A stretch of 64,000 nucleotides of DNA. Source: Anaerotignum sp. GTDB taxonomy: Bacteria > Bacillota > Clostridia > Lachnospirales > Anaerotignaceae. Positions within the stretch are counted from its first letter, which is position 1; each line of letters begins with the position of its first letter. A program made the translations under genes and the position numbers. Below the pieces are notes generated by a model. That model worked only from the letters and a program-made list of their open reading frames with translations. It ran no database searches and was not told where the DNA came from. Location of the stretch: the NCBI GenBank assembly GCA_020024265.1, contig JAHHTW010000008.1:1-64000 (forward strand). Reading direction: 5' to 3'. This document shows positions 1 to 7,228 of this stretch, in pieces.

Positions 1-49
1 CTGACAGCCGCATGGAGTTCGAACCAATATCAACAACCGCATATTTCAT
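1..49 (-). CDS. Ppx/GppA-type phosphatase, N-terminal 16 residues only (cut by window edge)
   Basis: The visible N-terminus reads MKYAVVDIGSNSMRLS. This is the phosphate-1 loop of the ASKHA-fold exopolyphosphatase/guanosine pentaphosphatase family, which degrades polyphosphate or pppGpp in the cytoplasm. Only 16 codons lie inside the window, so Ppx and GppA cannot be told apart. The ATG at 49 is preferred because an AGGAG box lies 10 bases upstream. An in-frame ATG at 58 would sit almost on top of that box. Confidence 0.8.
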   Translation of the reverse strand, partial: MKYAVVDIGSNSMRLS

Positions 50-114
50 ATTTTGCATACTCCTATCTCACGGCAAAGAAGCTGCCGCAATGGTTTGTTC
101 CGCGTGCCTGAACG

Positions 115-309
115 TTATCGAACAGGGTAGCACGCCTGCATGGACTCAAATTGGCGTGTGATCTGGGCACACTGTGAATTGTAAAATCTGAGATACCGTT
201 TCTTTGCCCGTCGTTGGCTACGTTGCTCGTCCTGAAGCATTTTCCAGCGGGGACAAGCTCTATGGCAACATTCATAATAATCGGGACATCCAGATCAGCA
301 TGGCAACAT
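115..309 (-). pseudogene. small cysteine-rich protein with an in-frame TGA at codon 5
   Basis: From ATG 309 (AGGAG box about 9 bases upstream) the frame reads MLPC, then TGA at 295-297. It then stays open for about 59 codons with a clearly protein-like composition: a CPDYYECCHRACPRWK cluster followed by a Gln/Arg/Lys-rich segment, ending ...YPVR with TAA at 115. Four cysteines fall within 14 residues, which suggests a metal-binding or structural knuckle. I do not recognise a named family. Either a Trp codon mutated to TGA or the TGA is recoded. Without readthrough only a 41-residue product from ATG 240 could be made, and it would lack the cysteine cluster. It lies just upstream of the Ppx/GppA gene on the same strand. 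Confidence 0.45.
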
Positions 310-361
310 TCTGCATCGCTCCTATCAGTCTAAAAAATACCTGAATCGCAGCCCGCAGCAT
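272..361 (-). CDS. possible 29-residue hydrophobic peptide
   Basis: An ATG at 361 follows a full AGGAGG box with 9-base spacing and opens a 29-codon frame of hydrophobic character (MLRAAIQVFFRLIGAM...). It overlaps the start of the cysteine-rich frame at 309. It could be a leader peptide or a chance frame. The ribosome-binding site is the only real support. Confidence 0.2.
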   Translation of the reverse strand: MLRAAIQVFFRLIGAMQNVAMLIWMSRLL

Positions 362-483
362 GAAAGTAAACCTCCTATCCATACAGCAATGATAGTATAG
401 GCTGACGGGTGAAAACCTGCTACCACACTAATGTAAAATAAAAGTTAAATTTCCGTTAATTACGATAATAAATTGAACCGTAA

Positions 484-680
484 AGTGCAAGTTGGACACC
501 CGCACGGTAAAAAATTGTTCGCTCGCCGAAATGGCGTAGATGGAATCCAGAAACGCCTCAAACAGTTCCTCCGGGGTACGGTAGCCCAGCTTCTTGCGAG
601 GGCGTCCGTTCAGCTCATCAGCGGCGGATAAAATGTACTCCGGAGAGATATCGTGTGGAAGAAATCTATAATATAATATG
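484..680 (-). pseudogene. IS30-family transposase, C-terminal remnant
   Basis: The minus-strand frame carries LNGRPRKKLGYRTPEELFE, the characteristic end of the IS30-family DDE transposase catalytic domain (N-x-RPRK-x-LGY-x-TP). It is preceded by a degenerate FLPHDIS segment. The DDE residues and the N-terminal HTH are absent, so the element is dead. The frame runs on past the usual C-terminus into what would be the IS right-end non-coding DNA. The truncation point at about 680 abuts the next gene fragment. Confidence 0.75.
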
Positions 681-1107
681 TTGACATGCGTGAAGCAACG
701 AAGCGATTGGAACAAGTTGTTTCAGGATGATATATCAGAGTGGGATACAGAGAATATCAGCCATTCAAAAGTATAGGAATAAAATAGCTCATCATCGCGA
801 ACTTACAGAAGATGAATATGACGAATGTAAAAAAGAAGTAGAGGAAGCAACAAAAGAGATTGCTTCTGCTATCACACGATTTCAGACTTATCAGTTATGC
901 GAACATGATGAGATTACTGAGACTCCTCATGTAAACCAGAGTATCATTAAAGAAAGATTCCATGAGTACATCTTTGATATTGATAACATGATTCGGACAA
1001 TCGAAAAAGCTACAGAAAGTGAAGTAACAGATAATTATTGTTCAAAGGATGTGATAAAACTGCTAGGACTAAAACGAGGAGTGGGCCACGTCAATGCCAA
1101 GGATTAA
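678..1107 (+). pseudogene. HEPN-like gene fragment with probable frameshift near 770
   Basis: From 727 the frame encodes IQKYRNKIAHHREL followed by an acidic helix. R-N-K-I-A-H fits the RX4-6H signature of HEPN domains found in abortive-infection and toxin RNases. A second frame starting at ATG 678 encodes DWNKLFQDDISEWDTENIS and runs into a stop at about 774, exactly where the first frame takes up similar content. This suggests one gene broken by a frameshift. The 5' part is missing at the IS30 remnant junction. Whether the parent was an Abi, MNT/HEPN or element-borne gene cannot be decided. Confidence 0.45.
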
Positions 1108-1177
1108 ATTAGACACTGGAAAACGCAAGAGGCAGATAGTTGTGGGCAGAGTAAATAGAAATCAAAAGAAGGGGTGA
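1094..1177 (+). CDS. possible 27-residue basic peptide or gene remnant
   Basis: ATG 1094 opens MPRIKLDTGKRKRQIVVGRV... and stops at TGA 1175-1177, overlapping the end of the HEPN-like frame by 14 bases. The Lys/Arg-rich composition and the overlap are typical of a downstream partner gene that has been truncated. There is no clear ribosome-binding site. It may be a chance frame. Confidence 0.2.
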   Translation: MPRIKLDTGKRKRQIVVGRVNRNQKKG

Positions 1178-1187
1178 TGTGTGGCCC

Positions 1188-1715
1188 TTAAATTGCAGGC
1201 AGAAGCTCGGTATCATTTCGGTTGGGTTTTCCACACCCTTGTTTCTTGATTGCTATCGGATTGCCATACTGTAGTTCTCGAAGCGTATCCACTGCTTTTT
1301 GACGGTCGCAATGCAGCAGTTCGCACACCTCGTTGATTGGGTAGTACAGATAAATCTTGCCGTAGTCATCAGTCCACTCGTTTCTACGGGATAAATCTGT
1401 TCGGCGTAGAATCATCGCATATAGGATCTTGGCCCGATTGGATTTTGCTTGAAATGTCGTACCACATTCCACACATCGCCTCCTGCCTTTTGGCTTCATA
1501 ATCTCGGCATACATAGATGGATTGCTTGGCAGCACTGCATTCCGGAACCAGATACAGCAGAGAGAATATGAGATGATCTGCACACAAACACATGGTTCAC
1601 CATCATCCATTGCGATACAGTTGTCGCGATCAAAATTGCAGCAGCTTTTTCGAATCAGTGCATTGGCTTTTTTCCTTTGTTCAGGTGTCATCTGGATGTG
1701 CAAGTTGTATGTCAT
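1188..1715 (-). pseudogene. chimeric remnant: cysteine-rich VLP protein fused to RepA-N-type replication initiator fragment
   Basis: The N-terminal part from M at 1715 (MTYNLHIQMTPEQRKK..., then CCN, C and CVC cysteines, then SYSLCCIWFRNAVLP, then CVECGTTF) matches the cysteine-rich VLP family common on clostridial integrative conjugative elements. At about 1428 the frame passes without a stop into ILYAMILRRTDLSRRN...YPINEVCELLHCDRQKAV. That segment resembles the N-terminal domain of RepA-type initiators carried by the same elements. The normal second CxxC of the VLP knuckle (NRAKYC) is lost at the junction. Both halves are truncated, so the product is unlikely to work. The frame is open further upstream, to 1901, without recognisable content. 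Confidence 0.6.
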
Positions 1716-1772
1716 CCCAGTTTTATGTTCATTGCCTGTGCGACTGTTTTCTTGTGCGCTTTCCTCCTTGTT

Positions 1773-1942
1773 GCTTTTGCGGATTTTTACGATGTGTCGG
1801 TGGAGTATCTTTTGGGACTGTCTAACTCCCGCAAACGGAAATACCACGATATTTCTGAACTGCTTGGATTGTGTGATGGTGCAATTTCTGAACTGCTCCA
1901 ATGTAAAGAAAATTCTGACAACGAGGAAGAACCACAGATGAA
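1773..1942 (+). pseudogene. XRE-family regulator, C-terminal fragment
   Basis: The plus-strand frame reads ADFYDVSVEYLLGLSNSRK and then a helix-rich DISELLGLCDGAISELLQ segment. A-x-FY-x-VS-x-(E/D)YLLG is the hallmark end of a Cro/C1-type HTH domain. The DNA-recognition helix upstream is missing, so this is a tail only, probably the old element's repressor or a host regulator. The same strand continues at once into the recombinase fragment in another frame. Confidence 0.5.
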
Positions 1943-2296
1943 TACATTGACCGTGCCCAGAGTGGAACGACCGACAGCCGTGTTGAATTTCAACGCATGA
2001 TTGCTGACAGTGACAAGCACACCTTTGAGAGTGTTCTTGTTTATCAGCTTGACCGTTTTGCCAGAAATCATTATGACAGCGCCATCAATAAAGCAAAGCT
2101 GAAAAAGAATGGTGTTCGGGTGATCTCTGCAAGAGAAAATATCAGTGATGATGCCAGTGGTATTCTGGTGGAAGGTGTACTGGAAAGCATGGCCGAATAT
2201 TATTCAGCAGAGTTTTCCCAAAAGATCCATCGGGGTATGGAACTCAACGCACAAAAATGTTTATCTAATGGCAGCAATCCCGGCTTGGGATATATT
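1919..2296 (+). pseudogene. large serine recombinase, internal fragment of the catalytic domain
   Basis: The open frame reads DEYIDRAQSGTTDSR, then VLVYQLDRFARN, GVRVISARENI, then MAEYYSAEFSQKI and GSNPGLGY. These are the successive conserved blocks of the resolvase/invertase catalytic domain in large serine integrases. The N-terminal Y-x-R-x-S block with the nucleophilic serine is absent. The zinc-ribbon and coiled-coil DNA-binding part is replaced at about 2296 by unrelated sequence. The fragment cannot be active and marks an eroded integrative element. Confidence 0.8.
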
Positions 2297-2742
2297 GAAG
2301 ATGGCTTGAATGGGGAGCTGACGGATTGCAATACGTGTTCGCTGTTGGTTGCGGACGCTCCACCCTTCTGCGATACAGAAACAACCATCCATTTTTGCTT
2401 CAAATCCCCTGTTCTGTGCCAATACCATAGCTTGTATCAAAACTGCCCCCGCTCCTTCCAAAAATATTTTTTATCTTGACAATAAAATGATGATAGATTA
2501 TGCTATATCCAGCATTCTAGCGTTTTCGCCAAAAAATGCATATATATGGATATACAACAAGATGTAAATTTTCTGCAAAAATCAAATGACAAAAAGCCGG
2601 ATGGCACATCCACCATCTCCTGCTTATACCGCATCATGCATCATTGTGTACATATACAAGGTTGTTTTTTGAAAAGGCATTGCAGAAAGATCGGGTATAT
2701 CTGTCAATCACACACAGAAAATTATTTTTCAGGGAGCATGAC
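2297..2742. other. 446-base stretch without an assignable gene
   Basis: The recombinase homology stops at about 2296. The next 170 bases have a minus-strand frame (containing AGAVLIQAMVLAQNRGFEAK) that looks protein-like but that I cannot assign. A sigma-A-like promoter at 2476-2504 follows, then about 230 bases of AT-rich leader before the MBOAT start. Confidence 0.5.
2476..2504 (+). promoter_or_regulatory. sigma-A-type promoter upstream of the MBOAT gene
   Basis: TTGACA at 2476-2481, a 17-base spacer, then TATGCT at 2499-2504. If used, it gives a leader of roughly 230 bases before the start codon at 2743. Confidence 0.5.
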
Positions 2743-4167
2743 ATGGTTTTTAGTAGTATTATATTCCTAAATTATTTTTTTCCATTGTTGTTATTTTGCT
2801 ATTTTATCATACCAAAGAAATTCCGAAATATCCGCAATGATATTTTGCTGGCGTTCAGCTTGATTTTCTATGGCTTTGGTGGGCCGAAATATTTATTGTT
2901 GATGCTGCTTTCGATCACCATACAATATGTTTGTGGTCTATGGGTGCATTATGCACAATCGCAAACCATGCGTAAACTGGCAGTTTTTGTGGCAATCGTC
3001 GGAAATTTTGCATTGCTTGGATACTTTAAGTATATGGGATTTCTTGCGGAAATATTGTGCAGTCTTGGTTTCATGGTACCCATTCCAGAAATTGTACTGC
3101 CCATTGGTATTTCCTTCTATACATTCCAAGGCTTGAGTTATGTCATTGATGTATACCGCAAAGAAGCCAAGCTACAAAAAAATCCATTCCGATTGGCGCT
3201 GTATATCGCACTGTTTCCGCAACTTGTTGCGGGGCCCATTGTGCGTTATACCACAGTAGAAGAAGAAATCGGAAATCGAAACGAAAATTTTGCCGATTTC
3301 TCAGATGGTCTGATTCGTTTTTTATTTGGCCTTGCAAAAAAAATGCTCCTTGCAAATGCTATGGCAGAGGTTGCAAATGGTATCTTTGATGCGCCTGCCT
3401 CCGGATTATCGGTATCCTTGGCATGGATTGGCGCAATTGCTTACACCTTCCAGATTTATTTTGATTTTTCGGCATACTCCGATATGGCAATCGGACTTGG
3501 GCGCATGTTTGGTTTTCACTTTCTGGAAAATTTCAACTACCCTTATATTTCAAAGAGCGTTACCGAATTTTGGCGCAGATGGCATATTTCTCTTTCCACA
3601 TGGTTTCGAGATTATGTATACATCCCCTTGGGCGGCAACCGCAAAGGCAGTTTCACGCATATCCGTAATATTGTAATTGTTTGGTTTTTGACCGGGCTTT
3701 GGCATGGGGCAAGCTGGAATTTCATACTGTGGGGCATGTGGTTTTGTATACTTCTGCTTGGAGAAAAATATATTTGGGGAAATGCTTTGAAGCATTGTCC
3801 CAAAATCATACGCCATGGCAGCACCATGTTTTTGGTCATCATCAGCTGGGTATTGTTCCGTTGTGAAACATTGCCACAAGTATTTGCTTATATCAAGGCA
3901 ATGATTGGTATGGCGCCGGACGGACTATGGAATGCACGCAGCAGCTATATGCTGGTGCAATATCACGTCATATTCCTGATTTGCTGTATTGCTGCCCTGC
4001 CAATCAAAAATTGGATACAGGATCTGCTTTCACAGAAAAAAGAGCATTGGATTTGTCAATTTCTATTGTCTTGGGGCCCTGCACTATGCGCCATCGGTTT
4101 ATTCTTTTTGTCATATATGAAGCTGCAAACAGGGTCTTTTAATCCCTTTATTTATTTTCAATTTTAG
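2743..4167 (+). CDS. MBOAT-family O-acyltransferase (AlgI/DltB-like)
   Basis: A 474-residue polytopic membrane protein of the MBOAT family, whose members transfer acyl (usually acetyl) groups across the membrane to extracellular polysaccharides or teichoic acids. It begins MVFSSIIFLNYFFPLLLF, has about ten hydrophobic segments, and contains the family signatures FRDYVYIPLGG and LTGLWHGASWNFILWG. The active-site His is at about residue 321. ATG 2743 was chosen because AGGGAG lies 6 bases upstream; an in-frame start at 2644 has no such box. The stop codon overlaps the ribosome-binding site of the DHHW gene, so the two are co-translated. The acceptor polymer cannot be read from sequence. No teichoic-acid or capsule genes adjoin it. 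Confidence 0.9.
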   Translation: MVFSSIIFLNYFFPLLLFCYFIIPKKFRNIRNDILLAFSLIFYGFGGPKYLLLMLLSITIQYVCGLWVHYAQSQTMRKLAVFVAIVGNFALLGYFKYMGFLAEILCSLGFMVPIPEIVLPIGISFYTFQGLSYVIDVYRKEAKLQKNPFRLALYIALFPQLVAGPIVRYTTVEEEIGNRNENFADFSDGLIRFLFGLAKKMLLANAMAEVANGIFDAPASGLSVSLAWIGAIAYTFQIYFDFSAYSDMAIGLGRMFGFHFLENFNYPYISKSVTEFWRRWHISLSTWFRDYVYIPLGGNRKGSFTHIRNIVIVWFLTGLWHGASWNFILWGMWFCILLLGEKYIWGNALKHCPKIIRHGSTMFLVIISWVLFRCETLPQVFAYIKAMIGMAPDGLWNARSSYMLVQYHVIFLICCIAALPIKNWIQDLLSQKKEHWICQFLLSWGPALCAIGLFFLSYMKLQTGSFNPFIYFQF

Positions 4168-4178
4168 GAGGAAATCCA

Positions 4179-5342
4179 ATGAAAAAAAGTGCCCGTTTTT
4201 TTTGTGTATTGGTGTTTTTTTTATTTGTTATATGGCATTCTGCCGCAACGATATTTACACCAAAAGCAGATTTTTCATACTACGAAAATCGCAGCTTGGC
4301 AAAATTTCCGACATATACACAGGAAAGCTTTTGGACTGGTAAATATTTTTCAAACATAGAGCCTTATCTGCAAGATCATATTGCACATCGTACTCAGGCA
4401 TTTCAAGTGGATACTTGGATAAAATTGTATCTATTGCAACAAAAGGTAGTCAATCAGGTTGTGGTAGGCGACAATCTATTGCTGCCTTACTTAGAGTATG
4501 AAACTGTATTTGAGGAAGATATTCAACAACAAGCTGCTCTTATGGCAGAGCAAGTTGCCGAAATTGCTGCCGTGACAAAGGAAGTTGGTGGTCGTTACGG
4601 CTATGTATTTGTACCCTGTCAGTATGCCTGTCATGAACAGGATTACCCAACATACTTAAACAACAGGGCTGACCGTACATTATGGACACGCAAATATTTT
4701 TCTAAATATTTATCAGAGAACAATGTTCCTTATATTGATATGGGAGAAATTTTATCCGAAAAGGGTTGTCTGCAATCTACCAGTTCTACCATTGACAACC
4801 ATTACCGCTTACAAGGTGCATACCTCACATATCAATCCATTGCCGAGCATCTTTTTCCTTTGCACATGCCGCAAGAAATTACATTTACAGATGTCAAAAA
4901 TCCATATTTAGGCTCTCGTACAAGAAAGCTCTTTGGTATTTGGTCGAATGATGAAAAACTGCAAACCGCAGCATTTGAAAAGGAGATCCCCTTTACCCGT
5001 ATGGATTCCGGAAATATCGTACCATCTACCGTATATATGATGCCAAAAACCGACACAGAAGATGTTCTGTATAATTTCTATATGGGTGGAGATCAGCCAG
5101 AAACCATCATCTCTACCAATCGTCCCCAACTGCCAAAGGTATTGATCTATGGTGACAGCTTTACCAATGCCTTGGAATGTTTGCTTTATTACAGCTGTGA
5201 TGAATTGCGCAGCATAGACCTCAGATATTACAAAGAGAAAAGTCTGGTATCATATATCAAAGAATATCAACCGGATATCGTGATTTGTGTACGAGATTAT
5301 GAGTCCATGATTTCTTTTGACGGCAACGGAAATATGCGATAA
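4179..5342 (+). CDS. DHHW-family protein, AlgJ/SGNH-like partner of the MBOAT
   Basis: A 387-residue protein with an N-terminal membrane anchor (residues 5-25), so the bulk lies outside the cytoplasm. The YYENRSLAKFP segment near residue 37 is typical of the DHHW family. A late YGDSFTNALE block resembles the GDS nucleophile motif of SGNH-fold acetyl esterases and transferases such as AlgJ/AlgX. Such proteins are routinely paired with MBOAT transporters and finish the acetyl transfer. AGGAGG overlaps the upstream stop codon and sits about 8 bases before ATG 4179. A strong hairpin follows the gene. Role by context: surface glycan O-acylation. Confidence 0.8.
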   Translation: MKKSARFFCVLVFFLFVIWHSAATIFTPKADFSYYENRSLAKFPTYTQESFWTGKYFSNIEPYLQDHIAHRTQAFQVDTWIKLYLLQQKVVNQVVVGDNLLLPYLEYETVFEEDIQQQAALMAEQVAEIAAVTKEVGGRYGYVFVPCQYACHEQDYPTYLNNRADRTLWTRKYFSKYLSENNVPYIDMGEILSEKGCLQSTSSTIDNHYRLQGAYLTYQSIAEHLFPLHMPQEITFTDVKNPYLGSRTRKLFGIWSNDEKLQTAAFEKEIPFTRMDSGNIVPSTVYMMPKTDTEDVLYNFYMGGDQPETIISTNRPQLPKVLIYGDSFTNALECLLYYSCDELRSIDLRYYKEKSLVSYIKEYQPDIVICVRDYESMISFDGNGNMR

Positions 5343-5380
5343 ATGATCCTTTCTCATGTCCTCATACCTACAAAAAAACA

Positions 5381-5424
5381 AAAAGCACAGAATTTTTGCT
5401 CTATGCAACATTCTGTGCTTTTTT
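5381..5424. terminator. bidirectional terminator between DHHW and hydrogenase genes
   Basis: Arms AAAAGCACAGAAT (5381-5393) and ATTCTGTGCTTTT (5410-5422), T-rich on both strands. It serves the convergent DHHW gene (plus) and hydrogenase gene (minus). Confidence 0.85.
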
Positions 5425-5432
5425 ATATTGCT

Positions 5433-6947
5433 TTATTTTCCCAGTTCTTCCAAATCCTTCAGATAGTCTGTTTGGAAACAAAATTCATATTCTGCCTGTC
5501 TTGCATACTGCTTCACCGCAGTGGTTGATTTTGCAATGGGCTGTAATGTACCAGCACCAGCAACACAACCGCCAGGGCAAGCCATGCCCTCCAACAGATA
5601 GCCGTTATATTTTCCTGCTTTTGCCAATGTCATCAGTTTCTTGCAATCACGCAAGCCCTGCGCAGATTCCACACGGATGTTTTCTTTTTCGGGATACATC
5701 TGTTTGATACAGTTGACAACCGCCTGTGCCACACCACCGGCAAACGCAAAATTACGCCCGTCTGTACTTGCCTCAGAAACTTCTTTTTCTTCTTCAATGG
5801 TTTCCAAATCAATGTTTTTGGCATTGAATAATCCCATCATTTCTTCAAATGTCAATACAAAGTCCACATCACTGCGTACACTTTTGCGGCTTGCTTCCAG
5901 CTTCTTTGCCGCACAAGGTCCAATGAATACCACCTTTGCTTGCGGATCCTTGAGCTTAATCAAGCGTCCGGTCAATACCATAGGTGTCAATGTCATGGAT
6001 ACACAATCCTTAAACTCCGGAAATAATTTTTTTGCCATCACAGACCATGCCGGACAACAGGAAGTTGCCATAAATGGCAATTTTTCCGGTACATGCTCTA
6101 CAAAGTCCTTTGCTTCATCTGTAGCACAAAGGTCAGCACCAACTGCAACCTCAATGATATCATGGAAACCAAGCGCTTTCATCGCAGCACGCAATTTTCC
6201 CGGCGTTACCTTGGAACCAAATTGCCCAACAAATGCAGGTGCCACTGCCGCATATACCCGATGCCCTTCTTTCATCGCCTGAATCAGCTGAAAAATCTGC
6301 CCTTTGTCTACAATCGCCCCAAATGGACAGCTTACCAGACACATGCCACAGGATACACATTTGTCATAATCAATATGCGCTCTGCCGTATTCATCAGAGC
6401 TGATTGCATCAATTCCACAAGCCATCGCACATGGTCGTTCTTGTTTGATGATTGCATGATATGGGCAAATATCCGCACATCTTCCGCATTTGATACATTT
6501 GTTTTGATCAATCAGGGATTTTCCTTCCACAATATGAATGGCATCTACCGGACATACCTCTGTACATGGATGTGCCAGACAGCCACGACAACCATTTGTT
6601 ACAACAACTTTTTTTTCATCACATGCATTGCATGCGAATTTGATAATATTAATCAATGGAGGATCGTAATATTTTCTTGCGATCACGCTTTCTTCAATAC
6701 CATCAGAAACCGGTGCAGACTCTGCTGCCGTTCTAACGGGCAAACCAATTGCTAAACGCAATCGTTCTCCAATAATTGCACGTTCTAAAAAAATGCTTTC
6801 TCTATAGGAAGCTCGTTCACCAGGTAAAATTTTGAAAGGCAGCTGCTCAATTTTTTTTGCATAGTCACCGCCTTCATAAGCAAGGCGTGCAACTTCTGTA
6901 AATACCTGCCTTCTTAAATTTGTAATGGACGTATAGATTCCTCTCAT
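5433..6947 (-). CDS. [FeFe] hydrogenase, monomeric, group B-like
   Basis: A 504-residue iron-only hydrogenase that disposes of fermentation electrons as H2 or takes H2 up. The H-cluster motifs are TSCCPAW (295-301), GPCAAKK (343-349) and EGMACPGGC (453-461). They depart from group A, which has a Met-Pro-Cys form of L2 and a GGG after L3, and this points to the less studied group B. N-terminal to them are ferredoxin-type cysteine clusters between residues 106 and 207, enough for several 4Fe-4S centres. No [2Fe-2S] domain and no NuoE/F-like partner gene adjoin it, so ferredoxin is the likely partner. There is no signal peptide or Tat motif, so it is cytoplasmic. A 27-base palindrome lies upstream. 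Confidence 0.9.
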   Translation of the reverse strand: MRGIYTSITNLRRQVFTEVARLAYEGGDYAKKIEQLPFKILPGERASYRESIFLERAIIGERLRLAIGLPVRTAAESAPVSDGIEESVIARKYYDPPLINIIKFACNACDEKKVVVTNGCRGCLAHPCTEVCPVDAIHIVEGKSLIDQNKCIKCGRCADICPYHAIIKQERPCAMACGIDAISSDEYGRAHIDYDKCVSCGMCLVSCPFGAIVDKGQIFQLIQAMKEGHRVYAAVAPAFVGQFGSKVTPGKLRAAMKALGFHDIIEVAVGADLCATDEAKDFVEHVPEKLPFMATSCCPAWSVMAKKLFPEFKDCVSMTLTPMVLTGRLIKLKDPQAKVVFIGPCAAKKLEASRKSVRSDVDFVLTFEEMMGLFNAKNIDLETIEEEKEVSEASTDGRNFAFAGGVAQAVVNCIKQMYPEKENIRVESAQGLRDCKKLMTLAKAGKYNGYLLEGMACPGGCVAGAGTLQPIAKSTTAVKQYARQAEYEFCFQTDYLKDLEELGK

Positions 6948-6990
6948 AGTATCCCCTTTCTAATTGCATAAATATACCGATGTTTTCCCA

Positions 6991-7017
6991 TTTTTGTATT
7001 GATATACAATACAAAAA
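6991..7017. promoter_or_regulatory. palindromic operator candidate upstream of the hydrogenase
   Basis: TTTTTGTATTG (6991-7001), 5 bases, CAATACAAAAA (7007-7017): a perfect 11-base inverted repeat 44 to 70 bases before the hydrogenase start. Lack of a T-run and of GC pairs makes a terminator unlikely. It more likely binds a dimeric repressor. Confidence 0.45.
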
Positions 7018-7131
7018 TCACAATTTTCTATCATATCATAACATACTGCCATCAAAAAAATCAATGCTATTACATCTATTTTTTTATTTTATCAAAAATT
7101 TAATGCCCTATTCCCATAGATGAGACCATAA

Positions 7132-7174
7132 AAAATACAAGCTGTATTTTTATAAAATCAGCTTGTATTTTTCA
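7132..7174 (-). terminator. terminator after isocitrate dehydrogenase
   Basis: An AAAAATACAAGCTG / CAGCTTGTATTTTT stem with a T-run on the minus strand ends the citrate synthase-aconitase-IDH operon. Confidence 0.8.
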
Positions 7175-7228
7175 TTCACTTTATATCAGACGATTGGAAA
7201 TCTATATATCATCAAACATATATTGCAT

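Noticed and set aside
63..275. 70-codon minus-strand frame (MNVAIELVPAGKCF...) between Ppx and the IS30 remnant
   Set aside because: Its composition is not protein-like and the alternative frame over the same bases carries the Cys-cluster protein; no ribosome-binding site.
1522..1941. Plus-strand frames of 77-139 codons opposite the cysteine-rich VLP fragment
   Set aside because: They are antisense to recognisable homology; only the XRE-like tail near 1773-1942 has family resemblance.
5641..6755. Plus-strand frames of over 200 codons across the hydrogenase gene
   Set aside because: They lie wholly opposite a gene with unmistakable motifs and are rich in Cys, Phe and His as expected from antisense reading.
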